From NCBI GenBank assembly GCA_023512835.1, contig CM042090.1:2178826-2242825 (forward strand): a stretch of DNA of 64,000 bases, given 5' to 3'. The notes below the pieces were generated by a model. It was not told the DNA's origin. It did no database searches and saw only the letters and a list, made by a program, of their open reading frames with translations. This document shows, piece by piece, positions 11,147 to 60,825 of the stretch. How positions within the stretch are numbered: the stretch's first letter is position 1; each line of letters starts with the position of its first letter. Position numbers and translations under genes: made by a program. Source of the stretch: Taxillus chinensis (lineage: Eukaryota; Streptophyta; Magnoliopsida; Santalales; Loranthaceae).

Positions 11147-12370
11147 ATGCCAGTCTTGGAGGTAGTTCTGGGGGCGTTCTTGCAAGTGCTGTTCGACAGA
11201 TTGGCTTCTCCCGAGCTGCTTAAATTCGCGACGCGAGAAGGATTCAGTTCCGGCCTCGACAAGTTGAAAGAGAATCTCCATATCATTAACCCAGTGATTA
11301 TCCGTGTTGAGAATATGGTGGTTCGAGAAACGGTGGTTAATGAGTGGTTGGGGGGAACTCAGGGACTGGGCTTCCGATGCCAATGACTTCTTGGAGGAAG
11401 TCAACACAAGAGCTATGCAAGAAGAGGAGGCCAGGCGCAACAACACCAGCAGCTCTATGTTTGTCTCTAGTTGGTTTAGTGATCTTGGTTCCGGATCCAA
11501 TTCTGGCAACTATTTAAAGAACGTGGATGAGCTCAACAGACGTTTGGACTCTATTTCTGAACGGATGCGTAAGATGCATAACCTCATGAAGATGATTGCC
11601 ACCGACAATACACCCACACCACCGGCAAAATTGCAAAGACCATTGGAAGCCACCGCGAATGAGTTCCATGTACGGGTGTTCGGAAGGGAGCAAGAAACGG
11701 AAAGGATAATTGAACAGTTAAAAAGCCGCAGGGACGCAAATGTGGAGGTGATTCCCATTGTTGGCATGCCAGGCATTGACAAGACAACCTTGGCTCGTCA
11801 CGTCTACGAATCCGTGCAGCAGCAGGATGATCATCAGACGAGTATGATGTCAACAGAATCACCAGGGATATTCTTGAGTCATTCACTTCCCGAGCCTCCG
11901 ATTCGAGGGGACGGAATCAACTTCAGTATGACCTCATGGGAGTAGTAGGAGGAAAAAGGTTCCTACTTGTATTGGACGATGTGTGGAGCAGGAACTACTT
12001 TGATCATTGGGCCCCTCTTCGATCACCTTTTCGAGTCGGGGCACCGGGGAGCAAAATATTAGTCACAACTCGAGACGAGAAAGTGGCTTCCATGATGCAA
12101 ACTGATGACCCCATGAGAATTCATCACCTGGAAACCTTATGCGACGATGATTGTTGGTCAGTGTTTTTGCAACATGTAGTTGATGAAAGAAATTCCGTTT
12201 TCGAATCAGAAGCAGGGCGTTTCCGTGACAAAATTTTGGACAAGTGCAAAGGCCTTCCGCTAACTGCCAAATTACTTGCTGGGCTTTTTCGCGGTGAAAG
12301 TCCAGGCCAGGGTTGGGAGGCTAAATTAAGCAGTATCATTTGCAATGTTGAGTTTTCAGGAAGAGAGTGA
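11147..12370 (+). pseudogene. CC-NBS (NLR) pseudogene, copy 2
   Basis: Paralogue of 5069-6322 with three lesions. First, one extra G at about 11350 (run of six against five) shifts the frame in the coiled-coil domain, and a start at 11304 then keeps the rest readable. Second, G-to-A in the P-loop turns GMPGIGKTT into GMPGIDKTT, changing a glycine of the Walker A motif next to the invariant lysine, expected to impair nucleotide binding. Third, 38 bases of copy 1 (5748-5785) are replaced by 7 unrelated bases (11827-11833), a net loss of 31 that removes the GWVCVSD strand and breaks the frame again. Kinase-2, RNBS-B and GLPL survive in the frame 11936-12370. It ends at the same LTR-derived TGA. 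Confidence 0.93.
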
Positions 12371-12675
12371 TGCAGTTACTTTTATTAATTTGGTTTCCTT
12401 TTTAGTTGCTTGTTATTAACTACCCATTTTTTCCTGTTTTAGGAACAAAGTGGTAGAACAAGGGCCGTGGTTTCTTTACGTGTTGTTTTGGTTGTGTAAT
12501 TAACTGCCCCCTTTCTCAAGTGGCGCTAGGTGTGTTCAGTTGTTTTGGGTGTATTCGGCTATTTAAAACCGTGCTTTTATTAATGAAATCAGATTGCATT
12601 TGAACACTTTCGTTTTCCTTTGGAAAGATTCTAAGCAGGCTCTTAATATTAGTGATTCTAAAATTAAGGTTACCT
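12368..12675 (+). repeat. Probable Copia LTR, copy 2
   Basis: Duplicate of the LTR-like segment at 6320-6627, again beginning at the TGA that ends the NLR frame. It shows an A-to-G change just before the primer-like site (ttacctgtggtatc against ttacctatggtatc). The downstream part to 14030 is the diverged counterpart of 6628-7991 and contains nothing else recognisable. Confidence 0.5.
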
Positions 12676-14030
12676 GTGGTATCATATTGGGATCAAAGTG
12701 TCAGTTCGATTGAATACTTTCTCATGGCAGACACCAGGGGTGAGCATTCATACAATATTATGGATAATAGTGCTACTGTTATAATTCATTTTTCAACCTA
12801 TTATATCATTATCTAATATATAGAATACCATGACCTTATATCATTTCATGCAAATGTTCATGACTCTCAATAAACAGATAAATAGAGACCATAAATTCAT
12901 TATAGAATATTACAGTTAATATATTAAATTAAATTCAATCATAAGCCCAGTGGGGTTTATGCTAGCATACTAGTTTTACATAATAAAAAAGGGAAATACA
13001 TGGTGATTAAAGGTAATAAAAAGGTAACTGTGACTGTCTGAATGTGGAATTAACTCCTCTGATATCCTACTCCCAACCGGTAATGCTATAGGATGCTATT
13101 TATGCAAAAATCCACCAAAAACACTCAGAATCTTCCTTTCCAAAGGGTATTACAAATTTATAGTATTTTCTTTTCCCAAGTGTAACTTTAAATAGCCTCC
13201 AACAGCTAAGGCAATGATAAAAATGAAATTAATTGTCCTTATCTAAATTTAATCATAACCCAACAAGTGCAAGCCATGATGAAACTGTCCCATTAAAAAT
13301 GTTGAGTGTGTAATACTGTGTAATAGACTTGGAAATTGGGCTTGTTGGCTCAGAATCTGTGTTGTCCTGACAAAAATGATTTTGTTGGATGAAGAGAGCT
13401 TCACCTGACCATCTCCAAACTTCACTTGACTAGAAAAGAATTAGATGATTTATGGCATATATAAGTCCAAATTAAATATTGCACGGTGGTTGGTGAGCTT
13501 CATCTGACTAACTCTATCGTCACCCGACCAAAAGACAATGATTTTTTAGTGCCTGAATCGACCAAAACTATTTTAATCTTACTTGGTTGGGTAAACACTC
13601 CTTCAACTGACTAAACTCTTTATTTACCCAACCATAAGGCAAAGTGCTTACCTAAGGTGTGAATGATCCAAATTCACTATCAAAAGCATGGTTGGATGAC
13701 CTTGTATGTCTGTCAAATCTCAACTGTCTTTTGTATGTTGACTTTTAGTGGTCTCAATCTATTGCTCCATGGAGAAATCCCTTAGTTTATCAAAAATAAC
13801 ACAAAATATGGGCCAAAACTCCATTTGGTTGTTAGGGTGTTAAAGAAAAAATATAACCATCTGAGTGGAAAAAAATATAAAATACATGTAAATACACACC
13901 TGAAATTTCCTTAAAATAGTAGCCTAAATGACTACTATCAATTATTACTCTTTATTTCAAAACATAATAATAATTAATTAATATAATGGTTGAATGGATT
14001 GCATTGTAGTTAATAGATAATTACATGTTA

Positions 14031-14557
14031 GTTTGTTAATTAATTTATTTTAATTATAAATTAACTATTCTATCCCAAACATTTAATTTATGTTCAAATA
14101 ATATAGTATAATATTTATGTTTGAATATTATTATTCTAACTTATTATTATTATTTTAAAAAGAATATTTTAATCATTGGGTATGTTTATAATGTGTATTT
14201 ATCCTTATCCAAAGCAAATTTCAGTCTACTTTTCAGTCACACACACAAGCATGTGAATTGCATATGATTCCAGACTATTTTTTTTTAATTCAAGAGGACA
14301 TTTAACGGAATGTTGTGATGCCTTACGTGGGTAGTTGGTCACACAAATGTCAAACGGCGTCGTTTATACGTGGAGGGAAAAAAGGGAAAAATATGCAAAG
14401 TGAAAATAAAAGAGGGCTCCTGTCAGCCAACCCTTTGGCCCCGGTCTGAGCTCTCACTTCACCCCCGCACATATCAAATTAAGAGACTGGTCAACGCCGC
14501 CGCCGCCGCCGAACGCTCTGCCGCGAGTCTCTGTAGTCCTCCATTCCTCTTAGGAAC
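14031..14557 (+). promoter_or_regulatory. PRMT5 5' flank: promoter and 5' UTR region
   Basis: The first 300 bases are AT-rich. From about 14340 the sequence becomes GC-richer and holds acggcgtcgttta and a CT-rich leader typical of plant 5' regions. A short (CCG) repeat lies at 14495-14511, about 50 bases before the PRMT5 start codon, presumably in the 5' UTR. The tandem NLR duplication ends 528 bases upstream of the ATG, so the PRMT5 promoter abuts the duplicated block. No transcription start can be fixed by eye. Confidence 0.5.
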
Positions 14558-52384
<37,827 letters not shown>

Positions 52385-53355
52385 GTTGGTTGCCGAATTT
52401 GAAGGAAGTAAAATTGATGCAATCACTAGCACGAGAGTTCTTCTCAAGACCTACACTCTCGGACACTATTTGGAGTTAAAAAAAATCCCCCCCCGTGCAA
52501 AATATTGTGATTTTGAATTGGGTGGGATTGACCGGCGGCATTATAATTGTTTTTTTATTTTTGAGATTGAGCCTCTCCCACTGGATGGTATGGTAGGTCA
52601 CCTGAATTCGTTCCGGATGCATTCGCGGTATGGCAAAACATGCTAAGATTAATGAGTGGCGGATCAGAAAGGATCTGGCGTGTTGAGGTGGTTATGGCGC
52701 TCAGCACCCATGCCGTTTCATTGTGTCTTTGGGGCAAGTCGAAAAAAACTATCCAGGTCGGAGTGGGTCGTGCCTGCCTTCTAAATTCTAACCCTTTATT
52801 TTTCTTGATACCTGGGTACTTATTTTTTCTTATTATTTTTTAACTTTGCAGTAAAAGTTCGGTGTAAGATTTGGATGATAAAAGTTTATTTTTAATGACC
52901 TTTTAATATTATTACTGATATTTTATAAAGTACAGAAATAATTTATTATTAAGTTTTATGCCATGAGTTTGTTGATGAATAAAATATTTTTATTTATTAA
53001 TTAATGGTTTTTAAGACGTAAGAACTTGCTAATATAAGATCGATAATGGTTCCCTTGTCTTGGAGATGTGAATATCATGCGTGTGTAGCAATTATTTAAA
53101 GTTAAGTTGCGGTAAAATTTAGCTTTTATTATTTGGTTTTATATTAAATTGAAATTATTAGAATAAAGAAGTTATCAGAATAATAATAAGCTGCTACAAT
53201 TATATAAAATAATTTATTAATTATATTATGTTAGTTTGTTAGCATATTATTATATTTTATCGAGTCCCAATTGTTTCCTCCAGCTAAGCAAAATTAACAC
53301 TTCGTTGTTTTGGGCTAGTAATTTGCTAGTATTGCTTCAGAATGGTTCTGGTTAT
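52385..53355 (+). other. PRMT5 3' flank / 3' UTR region
   Basis: Follows the TAG stop of PRMT5. The first 450 bases are mixed, with a poly-A/poly-C run near 52478-52494; the rest is AT-rich. I cannot fix a poly-A site: several aataaa-like strings exist (for example near 52978). No other gene was recognised before the Copia element begins. Confidence 0.5.
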
Positions 53356-54048
53356 TGTGGAAAAAATGAATATCTCCAATGTAAAAGGAATATACATATG
53401 GAATATAAATATACATCTCAATTATGTTCTTTAATCATATGAATATATATATGAAAGTGAAGCAATAAGATAGAAATGATATAAATACCTCTAGTTATTG
53501 TTGTTAGTATTTAATTAGAGATTGTATTCTGGTCGTTTGAAATTTTAGTTGATCACCTTCACAATTTCAGCAATCTGCATTCTGGAACTTTTGGTCAATT
53601 GAATTGGTCATCCGAAATTTGAATTGACTAACTCTAAATTTCGCAAATGACTAGCGTTCTTTTCCGGTGGTTGTGAATGATTCAATGGACACGAACTCCC
53701 TTCCTTCTTGTTGATTGCTTAATGATAATAGCTAGTTTCCAAACCTTTCTCTCAATATTAGATGATGTAATTTCTTCAAGAGAGCAGACTTGGTGAATCC
53801 ACGTATTAACTGTATTTTCTTTGTATATTTGTTCCAACCATTATGGATCAAAAATAAATGTGTTACAATAATAGTGTATGGGGTTACGGAAAAGGGGAGA
53901 AGAATTGACAGCCTTCATTTCATAGATTAATTGTCAAAATGAATTAGCATGATAGTTAACATACTATGACAGTCCCGTTAAACGTCCAAAATAAATGGAT
54001 CACAATAAATCTGAATAATAATATTGACTGAATTATTATTCTATGCCA
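53356..54048 (-). repeat. Copia 3' LTR (left LTR)
   Basis: About 693 bases, tgtgg at the left and ctatgcca at the right; on the minus strand it runs TGGCATAG to CCACA. A purine-rich tract (atgggagact on the minus strand) lies just inside at 54052-54062. It has many TG/CA where the right LTR has CG, as expected from deamination of methylated cytosines. Confidence 0.9.
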
Positions 54049-54197
54049 AAAGTCTCCCATTTGATCCATTTATGATTGAGAAATAATATATGGAATTAAT
54101 CTTCCATGTATCACAATATATCGAAAACTTAATACACCACACACACTTAACTTAATGAGCATACCTCATGTTTTACTTAATGAGCGATATTCTTATT

Positions 54198-55490
54198 TTA
54201 CCTTCCACTTCTATTATTCTTAGTCATGAAAATAGCAGCTGAATTGTCACAGTACATTCTTATCAGCCGATTAATAGAGTCAACAACTCTAAGCCCAGAT
54301 ATGAAACCTTTCAACCAAACACCATGTGAGATAGCCTCAAAACAAGAAATAAACTCGCAACCATAGTAAAACCGGTTGTCAAGGTTTGCTTTGCACTCGC
54401 CAAGATATGACACTATCGCCTAGCATGAACACATATTTGATGTGGATTTAAGTGAATCATTGCAGCCACCGTAATCGGAGTCCGAATAGCCTACCACTTC
54501 AAGATTGTCGGTCCGTCTATACATAAGCATGTAATCCTTAGTTCCCTTAAGGTACCTCATCACTTTCTTTGCAGCATTCTAGTGATCGATCCCTGGATTA
54601 CTCGATATCGTCCCAATACTCAAACCGCATATGCAATATCAGGTCTGGTATAGACCTGAGCATACATAATGCTACCAACAAACAAGCATATGGAACATTT
54701 TTCATCCTGTTCCCGTTCAATGTCATTCCTGGGGCACCGATTCTAATCAATCGGTCACCCTTCACAATTAGTGCTACATTCGGTGAACAATATTCCATTC
54801 TGAATCTTTCAAGCACTTTGTTGATATAGGCCTCTTGAGACAATCCTAAAATGCCTCGAGATTTATCTCTATGGATCTTAATGCCAATGATATAAGATGC
54901 CTCTCCCATATCTTTCATATCAAAGTTACTTGAAATGATTTGTTTTACTTCATGCAAGAACTCTTTATCATTGGTTGTTAGTAAAATATCATCCACATAC
55001 AACACAAGAAAACAAACTCTTCTCCCACTAACCTTAAGATATATGCATTCATTCATGATATTTTCTTCGAAATCAAATGAAGTAATTATTTCATGAAACT
55101 TCTTATACCATTGGCAGGAGGCTTATTTTAATCAGATCACGGATTTATTTAACTTACAAACCAAATGTTCATCATCCTTAGAGGAAAAACCTTCAAGGTT
55201 GTTTCATATAAACCTCTTCCTTTAAATCATCATTGAGGAATGCGGTTTTCACATCCATTTGATGCAGCTCGAAATCAAAATGAGCTACCAATGCCATAAT
55301 CACACGAAGAGAATCTTTCTTTGAGACAGGAGAAAAGGTCTCTGTATAGTCGATTCCTTCTCATTGAGTGAACCCTTTAGCAACGAGTCTTGCCTTATAT
55401 CTCTCGTTGTTACCAAGTGAGTCTCTTTTTGTCTTGAAAACCCACTTGCATCCAATGGTTTTTATACCATTAGGCAACTCGACGAAATCT
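54198..55490 (-). pseudogene. Copia reverse transcriptase and RNase H relic
   Basis: Frame 54598-55056 holds the Copia RT catalytic box LVLYVDDILLT, then KDMGEASYIIGIKI and LGLSQEAYINKVLERF. Frame 54198-54413 holds RNase H with MYCDNSAAIFM. The RT N-terminal part (55057-55490) is in broken frames, with HQMDVKTAF recognisable near 55245. Frameshifts separate all pieces. Confidence 0.85.
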
Positions 55491-55495
55491 CAAAC

Positions 55496-56774
55496 TCAAT
55501 TGGACGCCATAGAATCCATCTCATGTTTCATAGCATTCATCCATAAGTTTGAATCAGTAGAACTTATGGCTTGTGAAAACGATAGAGGGTCATTATCAAC
55601 TTCAACATTACAATCCGATTCTTGCAAGTACACTATGTAGTCATCAGAAATAGATGATCTCCTTTCATGAGTAGATCTCTTTAATGGAACTTGTTCACTT
55701 TCATAATGAACTAGTTCCTCGTTTACAACATGATCTATCGGATTTTGATCAATAGGTTGTGGAATTTCTGTATTTGATTGTCTAACACTCAGTTGAACTT
55801 GAGGAGTGTGAACGACAATCAACCTATTACTTGATTCAGAGGGTGGAACCGCATAGTAGTCATTTTCTGGAACAATATCCTGAAATTGATCACTCCAACC
55901 GATCAAATTATTCTCTAGAAATTTAGCATTTCTTGATTCCACAATCCTAGTGCTATGCGACGGACAATAAAATCTATAACCTTTACACTTTTTGGCATAT
56001 CCAATGAAATACCCACTAATAGTTCTTGGGTCAAGCTTCTTCTCTTGTGGGTTGTAAACTCTTACTTCTGACGGACATCCCCAAATGCGTATATGTCGCA
56101 AACTCGGTTTCCAACCTTTGAATAACTCAAAAGGTGTTTTAGAAACAACCTTGGAAGGAACTCTGTTTAATATATACGCTGCCGTCTTAAGAGCATCAAT
56201 CCACAAAAATGATGGAAGTTTAACATTACTTCTAATGCTACACACCATGTCAATTAATGTCCGATTTCTTCTTTCTGCTACACCATTTTGGTCTGGGGAA
56301 CCAAGCATAGTATATTGGGCAACAATCCATGCTCTTGAAGAAATTTAGCAAATGGACCAAGCGCTTGTTCGTTCTCAGTGTACTCACCATAGTACTCTCC
56401 ACCTCGATCTGATCTCATGATATTAATGTGCTTACCACTTTGATTCTCTACTTGACCTTAAACAATTTAAAGACATCTAAAGCTTCATCCTTTGAATGAA
56501 GTAAGTACAGATACATATATAATGAATAATCATCTATAAAGGTGATAAAGTATTTCGGATCACTAGCATTCATGTCCGAACAACAAATGTCTGTATATAC
56601 GATTTCTAACAAGTCAGAACTCCTTTTGGCACTAATTTTTTGTTTATTAGTTTGTTTTCCTTTAATGCAACTAACACAACTATCAAAGTCATTAAAGTTT
56701 AGAGTATCAAGGACACCTTCCTTTACTAATCTCTTAATTCTCTCAATGGAGATGTGTCCCAATATCCGAGCCAC
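55496..56774 (-). pseudogene. Copia integrase relic
   Basis: Frame 56448-56774 has the zinc-binding pre-integrase part (LGHISIERIKRL and CVSCIKGKQ) and the first catalytic Asp region (IVYTDIC, FIDDYS). Frame 55496-56308 has PDQNGVAERRNRTL, with the third catalytic residue Glu, then AAYILNRVPSK and the C-terminal TPFELFKGWKPS and IWGCP. A gap of about 140 bases between the frames carries a frameshift. Confidence 0.87.
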
Positions 56775-58077
56775 AACATGGAGGAATCCTCATTCATAAT
56801 ACATCTTTTAAACCCAATATTAATATGCATAGAATTATAGTAAGTGGAATCACTTTGCAAGCCAAGCTGAAATAAATTATCAGATAATGTACCATAACCA
56901 ATAATTTCAGAATTTCTGATAATACTGAAACCAAAGTCTGCAAAATTAAAGGAAAATCCAAAAGGTAAAAGTCCAAATACAAAAATAAAATTCCTTACAA
57001 AGTTAGGAACATAAAATGTTCTATCCAAACGCAAAGTGAAACCACTACTTAAAACCAAATTGCATGTTCCAATGGCTTCCACATGTGAAGTTATTGTTGC
57101 TTGAATAGATAAATCTTTCACCGTCCCTGGCTTTCTTAGGTTTGTCATACCCTGTAAGGTTTTCGTAACATGGATTGTAGTCCCAGTATCAATCCACCAT
57201 GCATCATGATTAACACTAACCATATTAGATTTATAACAAACAAATGCTAAAAAATTACCTTTCTTCTCAAGCCAAGCTTGAACTTAATGTAGTCCTTTTT
57301 CATGTGTCCCTTCTTTTTACAAAAGTAACACTTTGACTCTTTCTTTATGGCTTGGTTCAAATGAATCTTTCTCTTTTCCTTTTCCTTAATGTGATCCTTT
57401 TTCTTCTTTGAAAAATAAGTTGTAGCAAGGTTCACCTTTTCGCCTTCTTCCATTAACAATCTACACTCCTCTTGAGCACACATGGTCGTAAGTTCATTAA
57501 TTGACCATTTGTCCTTATGTGTGTTATAAGAGATCTTAAAAGGGGCATATTGTTAAGGTAGAGTGCACAAAATGAAATGGACTAGGAAGGATTCTGACAT
57601 GGTAACTTCTAAAGTTTGAAGTTGAGCTGCTATATCCCTCATGCGCATGATATAATCACGCACTCCTTTAACCTCAGTGTGCCTCATGGATGAGAACTTC
57701 ATAATCAAGGTGCTCGCCAGAGCTTTATCAAGGGATGCAAACTGCATAGCTTGAAGAAGATCCTTGACTTTACTGTGCTGAATGACGAAACCTCGAATGC
57801 TAGCACTAATTTGAGTCTTTATGAACATAACTGAGAGACAATTAGATCGCTCCCACTTTTCATAAAGATCAATCGCATCTGGAGTACTAGTCTCCATTAT
57901 GATAGGCGGTTCATCTTTCCAAATAGCATAATCAATATCCATCCACCCTAAATGCAGTAACACTCTCTCCTTCCACACCTTGTAGTTATCATATCTTAAT
58001 TTAGGAATTTTACATTTAACATCGGAAATGTTTCTAGGTAAAATTACTGCAAACAAAATAAACATGCTTATTAACAA
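56775..58077 (-). pseudogene. Copia gag and protease relic
   Basis: Gag lies in frame 57553-58077 (KLRYDNYKVWKERVLLHLGW is typical of Copia capsid). A zinc knuckle in frame 57247-57483 reads CYFCKKKGHMKKDY, in which the final Cys of CX2CX4HX4C is Tyr. The protease in frame 56726-57223 has WWIDTGTTIHVT, a DTG active site. Frames are broken between the three parts. Confidence 0.85.
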
Positions 58078-58686
58078 AGTTTAAACTTTTAACTTTATTC
58101 ATAATTTACCAATGTAAATTATGCTGATATGAATCTAGTGACATAAAACTTGCCTGTGAGCTAAAGTGTACTCAAATTAGATTCATAATATTACTTTATA
58201 GTGAAGCCTCAAATCATTATTTCTCAATTCCTATGGGTAAATTAAGAAACACAATCTAATACCACACTCTAATTAACCATACAAATATAATAAAATTTCT
58301 TGTGGGCATATCTCATTATATTACATATGATTAATTACAACTAATGTCTAGTATCCACATATGATTTCAATATGAAATTTCTACAAGTTAGAAATGTTGT
58401 GACTATTCCCCCACTAATAAAAATTTAATCACTTGACATTTTACTTTATTATATATTGATCTTTATGTATATAGAATTTACAAACTCATTCCAAATTACG
58501 ATAATGATATAAGCCATACATTAATATATAATGGCATAACCGAATGAAAAACTAGCTCATCCCCTTGGATAAAAACAATAAGACGTGAATCCACCAATAA
58601 TCAATAGAATAAAATTAAATTGAAATATTATCAATTAATAAAACTGAATGATAACCAATTTCCAAGCAAGGCGAGAGATAATAACG

Positions 58687-58701
58687 TCACTCGATACCAA
58701 A
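58687..58701 (-). other. Copia primer-binding site
   Basis: Just inside the right LTR. On the minus strand it reads tttggtatcgagtgacg, similar to the initiator-Met-tRNA primer sites (tggtatcagagc) of plant Copia elements. The match is partial. Confidence 0.65.
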
Positions 58702-59415
58702 TGTGGAGAAAATGAATAATCTCCAATGTAAAAAAGAATATACATATGGAATATAAATATACATCTCAATTATGTTCTTTAACCATATGAACATATATAT
58801 GAAAGCGGAAGCAATAAGACGAAACGATATAAATACCTCCAGCCATTGTCGTTAGTATTTGATTAGAGATTGTACTCGGTCATTTGAATTGTTCGTCCGA
58901 AATTTCGGTTGACCACCTTCACAATTTCCGTAATCGCATTCTGGAACTTTTAGTCATTTGAAATTTGAATTAACTAACTCGAATTTCTGCAAATGACTAG
59001 CGTTCTTTTCCCCGTGGCTTTGAATGATTCAATGGACACGAACGCCCTTCCTTCTTGTTGATTGCTTAATGATAATAGCTAGTTTCCAAACCTTTCTCTC
59101 AATATCGGATGGTGTAATTTCCTCAAGAGAGCAGGGCTTGGTGAACCCACATACTAGTCAATAAAACAAACTGTATTTTCTTTGTATATTTGTTCCATCC
59201 ATCATGGATCAAAAATAAATATGTTACAATAATAGTGTGGGGGGGGTTATAGAAAAGGAAAGAAGAATTGACAGCCTTCATTTCATGGATTACTTGTCAA
59301 AATAAATTAGCATGACGATTACCATACTATGACAAGTCCCATGAAAAGTCCAAAATAAATAGATCACAATAAATCTAAATAATAATATTGACTGAATTAT
59401 TATTCTATGCCACCA
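58702..59415 (-). repeat. Copia 5' LTR (right LTR)
   Basis: About 714 bases, matching 53356-54048 along its full length with scattered substitutions and small indels. On the minus strand it starts TGG and ends CCACA. The outer boundary is uncertain by 3 bases: similarity to the left LTR stops at 59412, but the target duplication fits best if it ends at 59415. Confidence 0.88.
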
Positions 59416-59420
59416 GTTAT

Positions 59421-60083
59421 AAGATAAGTAGATAAGTAGGACTAAATTTTTTTTAGTAATTATAAAAGAAAGTATTTATAAATGAGTTTTTGTTTTTTCT
59501 TGTTAAAAAACAGAATTGCTTTTAGAATTTATTTTTCTAAGAAAGTCTTTAAAAATTAAAAATGTACATCTCTGGGTCCACAATTGGTTTGCTATAATTT
59601 TTCCAGGCAATTTGAAGGCTTGAGATCAACACGATCTGGTCAAACAGAGTGATCGCCGCTGGAAGGCACCCCAACTCTCCTCGCTCCCAATGTCGTAGCG
59701 ACAGTCTGTGATGCCCATGCATCAGCCCCTCCCTAGATACCCATTTAGTAATGTATGATGAAATCACGTGCAATTTAAGGGAGATGAGCTAGATACATTT
59801 CTAGTTCTGGGTTTGTTTGGACACGTTTTTGAAAAACTTTACTTTCATTATTACAACCCCACTTTGTCAACCATCCTCTCCAGTTTTGGTTGTGTCATTT
59901 GTGTATGTTTGCTTGCTTGTTTATCAATAGAGATCAAGAGGTCTTGTACGATTTGGGTAGTTACGGTTGGAGTTGCGGTCCTGATCTTGGGTATTTGTTA
60001 CATGGTTGGTTACGGATTCAACTTTTTATTAATTTATTTATTTTTTATACTAGTGAAATGTGATTTGAACATTTCTCAAATAG
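59421..60083. other. Unassigned region between Copia element and exon-like sequence
   Basis: An open frame at 59768-60088 (106 codons) contains a hydrophobic stretch (WVVTVGVAVLILGICYMVGY) that could be a membrane segment, but no start context or homology supports it as a gene. It could be an exon of the same broken gene as 60084-60151. Confidence 0.35.
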
Positions 60084-60151
60084 GGTAAAACATATGTCAT
60101 CTTCAATGGGCGTAATCCTGGAGTTTATGCCATGTGGGATGAAGCAAAAAC
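60084..60151 (+). pseudogene. Lone exon-like viroplasmin / RNase H1-N-type sequence
   Basis: After an acceptor (ctcaaatag) and before a strong donor (gtaagt), one frame reads KTYVIFNGRNPGVYAMWDEA. This fits the small domain called viroplasmin, or RNase HI N-terminal domain (pattern YVV..GR.PGIY..W.EC), which binds nucleic-acid duplexes and occurs in eukaryotic RNase H1 and some plant proteins. The expected downstream Cys and the F.GA.YK.F segment were not found in the next 600 bases, so it is a stray exon or the start of a broken gene. It is flanked by two retroelements. Confidence 0.55.
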
Positions 60152-60529
60152 GTAAGTTGAATTTTTTTTTCCAATGCTAGCCACAAATCATGCAAGAGTA
60201 GAGAAGAGGAAGAAAAAAGTTTTCTACAAACATTACAAGGATAAATAGTCCGGAAGTTCCATCATGTAGCACATCATCCTCTAACCCCTCAAGTTTTGTC
60301 CTCCATGCAAAGTTGATATCTCTTTGAAATTTGAATCAGAAATGTGTATTGAATATGCCTAAAGGATGAGAGGACGTGATTAAGAAGATGTCATGAGATT
60401 ATATTATGTCGTATTCTGTTGTTATATTTAGTTGTATTATATTCAAGATTTATCTTACCCGTTGCAATATGATATAAATGTGGACTGTTAGTTGAAACAA
60501 GCTTAGACATATATATATAAGTATTAGAC

Positions 60530-60572
<43 letters not shown>

Positions 60573-60825
60573 TTTTTTTCAGCTTCATGAAACCTTTGGA
60601 TGGTAATTTTTCAGCTTCACAATGTATTTTCCCCCTAGTATGGTTAATTTTTAGCAGTGAGAGTTAATGATTTGGGTTCATTGGAGTTTGGCCATAGGTG
60701 GAGATTAGGGATTGTTTCTTAGTGGAGAATCACAATAATCGAAGCTACTTTTCAAAGTTCAAAGTTGCTTATTGTTGGCCAAAAGGATCAGGTATTGATT
60801 TAGAACAGCTGGCGGATATTTTCCA
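60152..60825. other. Unassigned spacer before the Gypsy element
   Basis: AT-rich, with a (TA)n/(TG)n microsatellite at about 60525-60569. No gene or element was recognised. Confidence 0.45.
60539..60569. repeat. (TG)n microsatellite
   Basis: About 15 TG units preceded by short TA tracts. Confidence 0.9.

Larger units (their letters stand above)
7992..14030 (+). repeat. Tandem direct duplication, copy 2 (about 6.04 kb)
   Basis: Second copy of the unit at 1916-7991, offset 6076-6078 bases until the NLR gene and 6048 after it, because of a net loss of 31 bases and a gain of one in the pseudogene. Its right end, attacatgtta at 14030, is followed by unrelated DNA (gtttgttaattaa), which fixes the unit boundary. 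Non-coding sequence 7992-11146 matches the upstream part of copy 1 almost base for base and holds no recognised gene. Confidence 0.95.
53356..59415 (-). mobile_element. Complete but decayed Ty1/Copia element, minus strand
   Basis: Two LTRs bracket an internal region with gag, protease, integrase, RT and RNase H relics in Copia order (integrase before RT) on the minus strand. The 5-bp sequence gttat occurs just outside both ends (53351-53355 and 59416-59420), a target duplication if the right LTR is taken to end at 59415. All frames are interrupted, so it cannot move by itself. It lies about 1 kb beyond the PRMT5 stop, opposite in orientation. Confidence 0.92.
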
